DNA from: Phaeovulum molybdatiresistens
GTDB taxonomy: Bacteria > Pseudomonadota > Alphaproteobacteria > Rhodobacterales > Rhodobacteraceae
DNA: 64,000 bases
NCBI RefSeq assembly: GCF_023544865.1
Contig: NZ_JAMJFX010000013.1
Span: forward strand, 27,429-91,428
Direction of reading: 5' to 3'
The first letter of the stretch is position 1. The number at the start of each line of letters is the position of its first letter. A program made the position numbers and the translations under genes. Positions 55,518 through 63,121 of the stretch are shown piece after piece. The notes below the pieces were generated by a model, which was given only the letters and a program-made list of their open reading frames with translations, searched no databases and was not told the DNA's origin.

Positions 55518-56213
55518 TCAGGCCCCGGCGGACCGGCGCAGGGCGGCCGCGATCAGGTCGGCAACTTCGGGGTGTTCGCCTATCGCTTTCAGGCAGGGGC
55601 CCTGAAAACCGGCCTCGGCGATGGCTTCGGGGATGTCACCTTCGACATGGCCGGCGCGCAGGGCAAAGAAGGGCAGGCAGATGCCGCGCCCCAGGTCGCG
55701 GGCGACATCGGCCAGAAACGGCGGCTCTTCGATCAGGGCGACCTCGATGCGGGGAAACGGCGTGATTTCGGCCAGCCGTTCGGCCATTGCATAGCTGGAA
55801 TCCTTCGACCGGCGCGCGACCTTGGACCCATGGGCCGCCAGGATCAGCGCGGTATCCTGCGGGGCCATCCCGGCCTCGGCCGCGGCCTGCAGCGTGACCC
55901 GCGCGATCAGTGCCGGCAGGTCCGGGTCAACCCCGAAGGGGGGCAGCTGCACCGCCTTGGCCCCAAGGTCACCAAGCCTGCGCGGCAGTTCCTTGCCGGT
56001 GAACCATCCCTCGGCCATGAAGAAGGGATAGATCAGCGGCCGGTCGAACCCGTCCAGCGCGGCGGCAAGCGAACCATCGGCCGCAAGCGTCGCGCCGCGG
56101 ATCTGCCAACCGGGAAGGCGCGCCCCGACATCGGCTGCAAGCGCCCGAAGCGCTGCTTCCTGCGGTTCCGGTTCGGATGGCGAGCCGTGCGCGACGATAA
56201 TGGCCTGGTGCAT
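55518..56213 (-). CDS. CbiX/SirB-type chelatase-like protein
   Basis: A 231-residue protein with two halves of the CbiX fold: IIVAHGSPSEPEPQEAALRA near the start (His of the metal site in the first strand), YPFFMAEGWFTGKELPRRLG, and a second LILAAHGSKVARRSKDSSYA with FFALRAGHVEGDIPEAI. The family inserts Co2+ or Fe2+ into sirohydrochlorin. No cobalamin cluster is nearby, so substrate and metal are open. A 276-base gap upstream (56214-56489) holds an AT-rich stretch fit for its promoter and the EVE-gene hairpin. Confidence 0.85.
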   Translation of the reverse strand: MHQAIIVAHGSPSEPEPQEAALRALAADVGARLPGWQIRGATLAADGSLAAALDGFDRPLIYPFFMAEGWFTGKELPRRLGDLGAKAVQLPPFGVDPDLPALIARVTLQAAAEAGMAPQDTALILAAHGSKVARRSKDSSYAMAERLAEITPFPRIEVALIEEPPFLADVARDLGRGICLPFFALRAGHVEGDIPEAIAEAGFQGPCLKAIGEHPEVADLIAAALRRSAGA

Positions 56214-56445
56214 GGGGACTCCTTTTCCGGTGAAGTTAGGCGGTTTGTCAGACAGGGCAATGGCGCAGAAGGATGCGCGGCACAGTTACCGGAAGATTAA
56301 TTGTAAGCATAAGATTTCATTGAATTTTTATGATCCTGCACCTTGCGCCGAATCGCTGCTGGCGATATCCCTGTTCTTACCGGCCAGGATGGCCAGGTCC
56401 TCAGAACAGGTTCACGTGTGGTGCGTAGGGGTGCACGTGGGGTGA

Positions 56446-56479
56446 AGGAGGGTCCTGGTAGGGGTGCCGGGACCCTCCT
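56446..56479 (-). terminator. Hairpin after the EVE-domain gene
   Basis: AGGAGGGTCC and GGACCCTCCT form a perfect 10-bp stem with a 14-base loop, 11 bases after the gene's stop on the reverse strand. The T tract is short (TTCA). Confidence 0.5.
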
Positions 56480-56489
56480 GATTTATGGC

Positions 56490-56909
56490 TCAGGGTTCGA
56501 TACCGCCCAGTTCGCAGATCATGCGCCATTCCTCCTCGGTCACCGGCTGCACCGACAGACGCATCGATTTGACCAGGGCCATTTCCTGCAACCGGGGATC
56601 GTCCTTCACCTCGGCCAGGGTTACCGGGCGCGCCAGCGGGCGGACGGCGCGGATATCGACGCAATCCCAGCGCGGATCATCGGTGGTGCTGTCGGGATGG
56701 CTTTCCGCACAGACCTCGACGATGCCGACGATCTCTTTTCCGATGTTGGAATGGTAAAAGAACCCCTGATCGCCGATCTTCATCGCACGCATGTTGTTGC
56801 GTGCCTGATAGTTGCGCACGCCATGCCATTCCTCGCCCACGTCGCCCTTGGCAACCTGCATGTCCCAGGACCAGACGTCCGGTTCAGATTTGAACAGCCA
56901 CTTCGCCAT
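56490..56909 (-). CDS. EVE domain protein
   Basis: A 139-residue EVE-domain protein of the PUA-like fold (WLFKSEPDVWSWDMQVAKG, WHGVRNYQARNNMRAMKIGD, GFFYHSNIGKEIVGIVEV, DPRWDCVDIRAVRPL, and SVQPVTEEEWRMICELGG). The family binds modified bases in DNA or RNA; the partner here is unknown. Start ATG 56909 overlaps the YciI stop. It is the last gene of tsaD-gpsA-yciI-EVE, an operon conserved in Rhodobacteraceae. Confidence 0.92.
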   Translation of the reverse strand: MAKWLFKSEPDVWSWDMQVAKGDVGEEWHGVRNYQARNNMRAMKIGDQGFFYHSNIGKEIVGIVEVCAESHPDSTTDDPRWDCVDIRAVRPLARPVTLAEVKDDPRLQEMALVKSMRLSVQPVTEEEWRMICELGGIEP

Positions 56910-57178
56910 CAGCCAATCACCTTTTTCCATTCGGTGACGGTCACGGTTTCAAACAGCCCCGCCGCGGCATAGGGGTCGTTCGCGGCCCAGTCCTGCGCGG
57001 CCTGCAGGCTATCGGCCTCAACGATGACCAGCGAGCCGCACATCTGGCCCTCTTCCAGAAAGGGGCCGGCCATGCGGACAATGCCGGTCTGTTCGATATA
57101 GGCCAGATGCGCGGCACGGGTATCCAGGCGGGTCTGCAGGTGGTCCGGCTTGTCGCGGCAGATGATGGCGTAAAGCAT
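56909..57178 (-). CDS. YciI-family protein
   Basis: An 89-residue YciI-like protein (YAIICRDKPDHLQTRLDTRA, AHLAYIEQTGIVRMAGPFLE, GSLVIVEADSLQAAQDWAAN, DPYAAAGLFETVTV), with the conserved His and Asp of the family. Its reaction is unknown. Two starts are possible; ATG 57178 has GAGG 7 bases upstream, whereas ATG 57184 lies only one base from it. Confidence 0.9.
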   Translation of the reverse strand: MLYAIICRDKPDHLQTRLDTRAAHLAYIEQTGIVRMAGPFLEEGQMCGSLVIVEADSLQAAQDWAANDPYAAAGLFETVTVTEWKKVIG

Positions 57179-57180
57179 GT

Positions 57181-58137
57181 TCATTCCTCTTTCAGGGGAC
57201 GGGACAGCAAGGCCTGCGCGGCCTTTTCAACGGTGATAAGGTGATCGACAAGCGCCGCCACCATGGTGGCGATGGGCATGTCCACGCCCAGATCGGCGGC
57301 AAGCGCGGTCACGGCCTTTGATGTCGCGGCACCTTCAACGGTGATCGCCGTATCAAAGGCCTCGCCCGCGCCCAGCGCGTGACCATAGCGGAAGTTGCGC
57401 GACTGCATCGAGGTGCATGTCAGCACCAGATCGCCCAGCCCGGAAAGACCGGCCAACGTTTCCGGGCGCGCGCCCAGCGCCGTGGCCAGGCGGTTCATTT
57501 CGGCAAAGCCGCGGGTCATCAGCGCGGCGCGCGCGGAATCGCCCAGACCGGCGCCGATCACGACGCCCGCGGCAATCGCCACGACATTCTTCAGCGCCCC
57601 GCCCAGTTCCGCCCCAATGGTATCGGCGCTGCGATACAGCCGCAGCGACGGCGTGGCCAGCTGCGCCTGCAGATCGGCAGCATCGTCACGGCAGGCCAGC
57701 GTCAGCGCCGTTGGCAGGCCGCGCGCGATATCGGCGGCAAAGCTTGGCCCGGTCAGGATGGCTGCGCGCGCATCGGGGCAGGCGTGGCGGATCAGCGCGG
57801 TGGGCCCATGGCCCGTCACAAGGTCGATGCCCTTGGAACAGGCCACGATCGTCTTACCGTTCAAAAGCGCCGCATGGCTTCCCAGAAAGCCCGCCATCTG
57901 CTGCATCGGCATCGCCAGCAAGATCACCTCGGCTGTGCTGGCCTGCGTGATTTCCGCTGTGACAGAGACGTTTTCGGGCAGATGCACACCGGGCAGACGC
58001 GCGGTGTTTTCCCGCCGCCGCGCAATGGCGGCGGCCTGTGCCGCATCGCGGGCCCAAAGCGTAATCGGCCCGTTCTGCGCCAGCGCCACCGCCAGCGCCG
58101 TGCCGAAGGCGCCCGATCCCAGGATTGCGATGGTCAT
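57181..58137 (-). CDS. gpsA: Glycerol-3-phosphate dehydrogenase (NAD(P)+)
   Basis: Makes sn-glycerol-3-phosphate for phospholipids. The 318-residue product has the Rossmann motif [59 protein letters not shown], the catalytic lysine in [15 protein letters not shown] and [20 protein letters not shown]. The reverse frame is open far upstream inside tsaD, but ATG 58137 overlaps the tsaD stop (ATGA) and starts the domain exactly. Confidence 0.97.
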   Translation of the reverse strand: MTIAILGSGAFGTALAVALAQNGPITLWARDAAQAAAIARRRENTARLPGVHLPENVSVTAEITQASTAEVILLAMPMQQMAGFLGSHAALLNGKTIVACSKGIDLVTGHGPTALIRHACPDARAAILTGPSFAADIARGLPTALTLACRDDAADLQAQLATPSLRLYRSADTIGAELGGALKNVVAIAAGVVIGAGLGDSARAALMTRGFAEMNRLATALGARPETLAGLSGLGDLVLTCTSMQSRNFRYGHALGAGEAFDTAITVEGAATSKAVTALAADLGVDMPIATMVAALVDHLITVEKAAQALLSRPLKEE

Positions 58138-59228
58138 GCCTTTGCCCCCTTTTTGCCCGATCCCAACAGCGCCGGTGCGCTTTGGTCCAACGGCCAGCGC
58201 GGGCGGGCGGACAGGTCCATCCCGTCGCTCTGGCCCAGGCGGAACCGTTCGATCCCTGCCCAGGCGATCATGGCGGCATTGTCGGTGCACAGGGCCAGGG
58301 GTGGCGCGATGAACCGTGCCCCGGCCCGGGCCGCGACTGTTTCCAGCGCGGTCCGGATCGCCTGGTTGGCCGCAACCCCCCCGGCGACGGCAAAGACCGG
58401 ATGGGCGGGGGCCAGCGCCAGATATTCGGTCAGCGCGCGGCGCGATTTCTCGGCCAGAACATCGCGCACGGCGGCCTGAAAGCCTGCACAAAGGTCGGAT
58501 CGGGTGGCGCGGGGAAGGCCGCCATGATCGGCAATCGCGGCATCGCGGGCCCGCAGCAGCGCGGTTTTCAGCCCCGAAAACGACATGTCGCATCCCGCCC
58601 GGTCCAGCAGCGGGCGCGGAAAGGCAAACCGCGCCGCATCGCCCAGGGCGGCCTCGGCCTCGACAGCCGGGCCGCCGGGCTGCGGCAGGCCCAGCAGCTT
58701 GGCGGTCTTGTCAAAGGCTTCGCCGGGGGCATCGTCGATGGTGCCGCCAAGCCGGGTAAAGTCCTCGGGGCCGTGGGCGATCAGGAACTGGCAATGCCCG
58801 CCCGACACCAGAAGCATCAGATAGGGAAACGCCAGATCATCGGTCAGGCGCGGTGTCAGCGCATGGCCCGCCAGATGGTTCACCCCCACCAGCGGCAGCC
58901 CGGCCCCGGCGGCGATGCCCTTGGCGCACATCACGCCTGCCATGACCCCGCCGATCAGCCCCGGCCCTGCGGTTACCGCGATGCCATCCAGATCGGCAAA
59001 TCGGACGCCTGCGCGGTCCATTGCCTCTTCGACGCAAAGGTCCAGCTTCTCGGCATGCGCGCGCGCGGCGATTTCAGGGACCACGCCGCCAAAGGCGGCA
59101 TGCAGCGCCGTTTGCCCCGCGACGACCGAGGCAAGGATCGACGTTCCCGCCGGGCCCGCGCGCACGATCGCGGCGGCGGTATCGTCACAACTTGATTCGA
59201 TGCCGAGAAAGGTCAGGGTCTTGGTCAT
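58134..59228 (-). CDS. tsaD: tRNA threonylcarbamoyladenosine transferase TsaD
   Basis: Transfers the threonylcarbamoyl group to A37 of ANN-reading tRNAs. The 364-residue product has [16 protein letters not shown], the metal-binding histidines in [48 protein letters not shown] and [18 protein letters not shown]. Start ATG 59228 ([13 protein letters not shown]) is preferred over 59267. It diverges from hemD. Confidence 0.97.
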   Translation of the reverse strand: MTKTLTFLGIESSCDDTAAAIVRAGPAGTSILASVVAGQTALHAAFGGVVPEIAARAHAEKLDLCVEEAMDRAGVRFADLDGIAVTAGPGLIGGVMAGVMCAKGIAAGAGLPLVGVNHLAGHALTPRLTDDLAFPYLMLLVSGGHCQFLIAHGPEDFTRLGGTIDDAPGEAFDKTAKLLGLPQPGGPAVEAEAALGDAARFAFPRPLLDRAGCDMSFSGLKTALLRARDAAIADHGGLPRATRSDLCAGFQAAVRDVLAEKSRRALTEYLALAPAHPVFAVAGGVAANQAIRTALETVAARAGARFIAPPLALCTDNAAMIAWAGIERFRLGQSDGMDLSARPRWPLDQSAPALLGSGKKGAKA

Positions 59229-59300
59229 GCCGGTCCGGTTGCGTAGGGTCCCCAACGCAGGTAACACCGGGGCATGGATCGCACAATCCCGCGGGTGCCC

Positions 59301-60014
59301 ATGCCTGACCCACGCCCCAGCCTTCTTCTGACCCGGCCAGAACCTGCCTCCAGGCGATTCGCGGCGGCGTTTCGGGCGCGTTTCGGGGCGGATTGGCCGG
59401 TCACGATCTCGCCCCTGATGGCGATTGCGGCGCTTGCCCCACGCGTTTCGGCGGCGGATGCGGTGATCTTCACCTCGGAAAACGCGGTTGCCCCTTTTGT
59501 CGCACTGTCACCGGCGACGGGGCGGTTGGCCTGGTGCGTGGGTGACCGAACCGCACAGGCGGCCGCCGCGGCCGGCTTTCGCACGCGGGCGGGCCCGGGC
59601 GATGCGGCCCGACTGGTGCCCATGATCGTTGCCGGCCATGAAGGGGGGCGGCTGATCCATGCGCGTGGGCACCACATTGCCGCCGACATCGTTACCGAGC
59701 TTGCCCGCGCCGGGCTGAACGCCGTGGATGCCGTTGTTTATGAACAGTGCGATCTGGCGCTTGATGCGGCGGCGCAGGCGTTGTTGGCTGGACCGTCGCC
59801 GGTTCTGGTGCCGCTTTTTTCGCCCCGCAGTGCGGCGCTGTTTGCGCAGCAGGCACGGGATGCGCGCGCGCCCCTGCTGTTGGCCCCGATCAGCGCGGCA
59901 GCCGCGCGGCCCTGTTCTGGGCTGAACGCCCGGGTGGAAATTGCGCGGGAACCCGCCGCCGGGGCGGTGCTGGATGCGCTTGGGCGGCTGATTGCCTCGG
60001 TCGATGCGGGTTGA
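59301..60014 (+). CDS. hemD: Uroporphyrinogen-III synthase
   Basis: Closes hydroxymethylbilane to uroporphyrinogen III. HemD sequences vary widely; this one is recognised by [73 protein letters not shown] and [14 protein letters not shown], and by its place before mic60 and hemY. It is 237 residues from ATG 59301; an ATG at 59274 would add nine residues with a weaker signal. hemC is not in the window. Confidence 0.88.
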   Translation: MPDPRPSLLLTRPEPASRRFAAAFRARFGADWPVTISPLMAIAALAPRVSAADAVIFTSENAVAPFVALSPATGRLAWCVGDRTAQAAAAAGFRTRAGPGDAARLVPMIVAGHEGGRLIHARGHHIAADIVTELARAGLNAVDAVVYEQCDLALDAAAQALLAGPSPVLVPLFSPRSAALFAQQARDARAPLLLAPISAAAARPCSGLNARVEIAREPAAGAVLDALGRLIASVDAG

Positions 60015-60079
60015 GCGCATCGCCCGCGGTCATTAGATTGAAGTGGCGGGTTTGACCCGCACCTGGAAGGAGGAACATC

Positions 60080-61252
60080 GTGGCCACGCAGAAAACCCCG
60101 ACGCCGGAGCCGGAGGAGGCCCCTTCCAAGACCGAAACCCTTTCCGCGGAAACCCCGGCACCCGAGACGGATCCGGGCGCGACGGATGTGAAAACGGATG
60201 TGAAAGAAAAAGAAGCCGTCGCCGCCGATGCGGGGACGGGCGCTGCGGTTCAGCCGCCGCCCCCCCCGGCGCCCCGGCGGCGCGGTGGCTTCCTGCCGCT
60301 GGTGCTTGGCGGTGTGGTGGCCGCCGGGATCGGGGCTGCTGGCACGATCTACCTGTTGCCGCGCATCCCGCCCGAATGGCTGCCGGCCCAGCCGCAGGCA
60401 GGCGCCGAAGTGGCCGCGTTACAGGCGGCGCTGGCGGATCAGGCCACGCGCCTTGACGCGCTGGGCGCGGATCTGGCGGCGTTGAAGGCCGCGGAACCGG
60501 CGGCCCCTGATTTGTCCGCAATGGAAAGCGCGCTTGGCCGGCTTGAAACGCGGCTGGCCGCGCTTGAAGCCCGCCCCGTTGAACCGGCGGCCCCGGTCGC
60601 GCTGGACGATCTGCGCCGCGACCTGGATGCGGTGCGCGCCCGCCTGTCCGAGGTGACCAGCGCCGGAACGCTGGCACAGGATCAGATCGCCGCCGCGGCC
60701 CAGGCAGCCGCCGACCGGATCACCCAGGCCGAGGCCGAGGCACAGCGCCTGCGCGCCGAGGCTGATGCCGCCGCGCGGCGCGCGATGGCGCAGGCGGGGC
60801 TTGCCCGGCTTGCCGCGGCGCTGGACAGCGGCTTGCCGCAGGGCCCGGCGCTTGCCGATCTGCAGGCCGCAGGCGTCACCGTCCCGCCCGAGGTTCTGGC
60901 CGATGTCCCAAGCCTTCCCGCGCTGCGCGAAGCCTTTCCCGTTGCGGCGCGTGCGGCCCTGTCCGCCTCACGCCGGGCGCTGGCCGATGGTGATGCGCTG
61001 GACCGCATCGGCGCCTTCCTGATGGCACAGACCGGCGCACGGTCCCTGGCACCGAAAGAGGGTAACGATCCCGACGCCGTCCTGTCGCGTGCCGAGTCGG
61101 CCGTGGCGGCGGGTGATCTTGCCGCAGCGCTGGGCGAACTTTCGGCCCTGCCGGCTGAAGGTCAGGCCGAAATGGCCGCCTGGGTCGAAATGGCGCAACG
61201 CAGCATGGCCGCGAAGGACGCACTTGGCGCCCTGTCGCAGACCCTGAACTAA
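60080..61252 (+). CDS. Mic60/mitofilin-like inner-membrane protein
   Basis: A 390-residue protein with a charged Pro/Glu/Thr-rich N-terminus (about 1-70), one membrane helix (FLPLVLGGVVAAGIGAAGTI), a long alanine-rich coiled coil (about 110-235) and a C-terminal mitofilin-like segment (GLARLAAALDSGLPQGPALA, DRIGAFLMAQTGARSLAPK, DPDAVLSRAESAVAAGDLAA). Alphaproteobacterial Mic60 shapes inner-membrane invaginations and sits in the hem operon, as here. The start is GTG after AGGAGG. Confidence 0.85.
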   Translation: MATQKTPTPEPEEAPSKTETLSAETPAPETDPGATDVKTDVKEKEAVAADAGTGAAVQPPPPPAPRRRGGFLPLVLGGVVAAGIGAAGTIYLLPRIPPEWLPAQPQAGAEVAALQAALADQATRLDALGADLAALKAAEPAAPDLSAMESALGRLETRLAALEARPVEPAAPVALDDLRRDLDAVRARLSEVTSAGTLAQDQIAAAAQAAADRITQAEAEAQRLRAEADAAARRAMAQAGLARLAAALDSGLPQGPALADLQAAGVTVPPEVLADVPSLPALREAFPVAARAALSASRRALADGDALDRIGAFLMAQTGARSLAPKEGNDPDAVLSRAESAVAAGDLAAALGELSALPAEGQAEMAAWVEMAQRSMAAKDALGALSQTLN

Positions 61253-61262
61253 GGAGACAGAG

Positions 61263-62771
61263 ATGATCTGGTCCTTCATCAAGATCGCCCTGTTCCTGAC
61301 GGTGGTTGCGGCGATCACGCTGGGCGCGGCCCATCTGGCCGAAACCGGCGAAGGTATCCGCCTGGCGGTGGCGGGGATGGAATTCACCCTGGGCCCGCTG
61401 CAATCGATCATCGCGGCGGTCGTGGCTTTCGGTGCGGTCTGGCTGGTGATCCGGCTGGTGGGTTTTTTGGTGGCGCTGCTGCGTTTTGTCACCGGGGATG
61501 AAACCGCGATCAGCCGCTATTTCGACCGCAACCGCGAACGCAAGGGCTATGAGGCGCTGGCCGAAGGGATGCTGGCCGTCGCCTCGGGCGAAGGGCGGCT
61601 GGCGCTGTCCAAGGCGGCGCGGGCGGAACGATTCCTGGCGCGGCCGGAACTGACCAATCTGTTGACTGCGCAGGCCGCCGAGGCCGCAGGTGACCACAAG
61701 AAAGCGATCGAGGTCTACAAGCGGCTTCTGGGCGATGATCGCACCCGGTTTGTGGGGGTGCGCGGGCTGATGCGCCAGAAGCTGGCCGAGGGGGATACCG
61801 ACACCGCGATGAAGCTGGCGCAAAAGGCATTCGCGCTGAAACCGCGCCATGAAGAGGTGCAGGATGTCCTGCTGAAGCTGCAGGCGCAAAAGGGCGATTG
61901 GTCCGGCGCGCGCGGCGTGCTGTCGGCCAAGCTGCGGCAAGGCCTGTTGCCGCGCGACGTGCATCGCCGCCGCGATGCTGTCCTGGCGCTGCAAGAGGCC
62001 AAGGGCGTTCTGGACCAGGGCGCCAGCGTCGAGGCGCGCGAAGCGGCGATCGCGGCCAACAAATCCTCGCCCGATCTGATCCCTGCTGCGGTGATGGCCG
62101 CGCGTGCCTATATCGACAAGGGCAATGCCAAACATGCCGCGCGCGTTCTGCAAAAGGCATGGGAGGCGCAGCCCCATCCCGATCTGGCTTCGGCCTATGC
62201 CGAAATCGCGCCGCAAGAGGCTGCGGCAGATCGGCTGAAGCGGTTTGCCCCGCTGCTTGCCCTGCGGTCCGATCACGAAGAAACGCGCCTGCTGCGGGCC
62301 GAACTGCACATCGCCGCCGAAGATTTCCCGGCGGCCCGGCGTGCCCTTGGCGATCTGGTCGAGACACATCCGACCCAGCGCGCGCTGGCGATTATGGCGG
62401 CGGTGGAACGGGGCGAAGGCGCCGATGACGCCGTGGTGCGCGGCTGGCTTGCGCGCGCGCTGACGGCGAATCGTGGCCCGCAATGGTGCTGTGACAAATG
62501 CCACAACATTCAGGCGCAATGGGCCCCAGTCTGCGACAATTGCGGTGGATTCGACACCCTGTCCTGGCGTGAGCCCCCGCATGCGACCGGCAGCACCCTG
62601 CCACATGGCGCCGAGATGTTGCCCCTGATCGTGGGCGATCCGGCCCCGCCAGCGACGCCATCCGCCCCGCCTGCGCCCGATGATCAGATCCTTGATGCCG
62701 AATTGGCCCGTGATCCGACCGCCACCCCCGACGCGGTTCTGGCTGCCCGTGGGGTTGAACGCGAAAATTAG
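61263..62771 (+). CDS. hemY: Heme biosynthesis protein HemY with C-terminal zinc-ribbon motif
   Basis: A 502-residue inner-membrane protein of the HemY_N family: two N-terminal membrane helices (WSFIKIALFLTVVAAITLGA, IIAAVVAFGAVWLVIRLVGF) and a TPR-like helical body (KAARAERFLARPELTNLLTA, KAIEVYKRLLGDDRTRFVGV). Near the end two CxxC pairs, CDKCHNIQAQWAPVCDNCG, look like a rubredoxin-type knuckle, with a Pro/Ala-rich tail after it. The role in tetrapyrrole metabolism is inferred from the operon. The start follows GGAGACAGAG. Confidence 0.9.
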   Translation: MIWSFIKIALFLTVVAAITLGAAHLAETGEGIRLAVAGMEFTLGPLQSIIAAVVAFGAVWLVIRLVGFLVALLRFVTGDETAISRYFDRNRERKGYEALAEGMLAVASGEGRLALSKAARAERFLARPELTNLLTAQAAEAAGDHKKAIEVYKRLLGDDRTRFVGVRGLMRQKLAEGDTDTAMKLAQKAFALKPRHEEVQDVLLKLQAQKGDWSGARGVLSAKLRQGLLPRDVHRRRDAVLALQEAKGVLDQGASVEAREAAIAANKSSPDLIPAAVMAARAYIDKGNAKHAARVLQKAWEAQPHPDLASAYAEIAPQEAAADRLKRFAPLLALRSDHEETRLLRAELHIAAEDFPAARRALGDLVETHPTQRALAIMAAVERGEGADDAVVRGWLARALTANRGPQWCCDKCHNIQAQWAPVCDNCGGFDTLSWREPPHATGSTLPHGAEMLPLIVGDPAPPATPSAPPAPDDQILDAELARDPTATPDAVLAARGVEREN

Positions 62772-62807
62772 GGCTACACATCCCCGTGCGGGCATGCTAA
62801 TCACCGG

Positions 62808-62851
62808 GCCGATATAGCTCAGCTGGTAGATAACGCTATTCGTAAACGTTC
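62808..62851 (+). pseudogene. Truncated tRNA-Thr-like sequence
   Basis: GCCGATATAGCTCAGCTGGT matches the 5' acceptor and D arm of a tRNA, and GCTATTCGTAAACG resembles the anticodon arm with CGT. After 62851 tRNA similarity ends; no variable loop, T arm or matching 3' acceptor follows. The acceptor GCCGATA differs from that of the intact copy 124 bases downstream. It is a 5' fragment, not a working gene. Confidence 0.7.
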
Positions 62852-62873
62852 GGCTTGGCCGAAAAAAACGAAT
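62838..62873. repeat. Nested inverted repeat replacing the tRNA 3' half
   Basis: Outer arms ATTCGT (62838-62843) and ACGAAT (62868-62873) enclose inner arms TTCGGC (62849-62854) and GCCGAA (62858-62863) with a 3-base loop. The outer left arm is the anticodon loop of the truncated tRNA. Confidence 0.6.
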
Positions 62874-62920
62874 GAAACCAGTTGGTTGTGTCGGTGACGG
62901 TGTAACTCGTAGTGCCGTGA

Positions 62921-63017
62921 CAGAGAAGAATGCCGCTGTAGCTCAGCTGGTAGAGCACGTCATTCGTAATGATGGGGTCGGGGGTTCGAGTCCCTTCAGC
63001 GGCACCATTCTTCTCTG
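62921..63017. repeat. 11-bp inverted repeat framing tRNA-Thr
   Basis: CAGAGAAGAAT (62921-62931) directly precedes the tRNA and its exact complement ATTCTTCTCTG (63007-63017) starts at the last base of the CCA. In a precursor RNA the arms could extend the acceptor stem by about 11 bp beyond the unpaired discriminator and CC. Confidence 0.75.
62932..63007 (+). tRNA. tRNA-Thr (anticodon CGT)
   Basis: A 76-base gene with encoded CCA. The acceptor stem GCCGCTG pairs with CAGCGGC, the D arm is GCTCAGCTGGTAGAGC, the anticodon arm GTCATTCGTAATGAT has CGT, and the T loop is GGTTCGAGTCC. It reads ACG codons. The last gene upstream is hemY; an insertion sequence begins about 120 bases downstream. Confidence 0.95.
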
Positions 63018-63121
63018 AATTAACCCGTCTCATCCTACACCGTAGCAGCTGCGAGGCCCAGCGCTTAGATAAACCGAGAGATGATTTTCACGGTCGGGTG
63101 TGCCTAGATGTAGGCGAAGGG

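Noticed and set aside
56410..56440. Two CACGTG motifs in a direct repeat (CACGTGTGGTG, CACGTGGGGTG)
   Set aside because: Only the core hexamer matches parS; the flanks lack TGTTT/AAACA, so they are not counted as ParB sites. Chance or minor regulatory repeat.
62836..63033. Reverse 65-residue frame with GTRTPDP and YQLSYSG wording
   Set aside because: It is the classic false protein read antisense to a tRNA gene; the DNA is the tRNA-Thr and its flanks.
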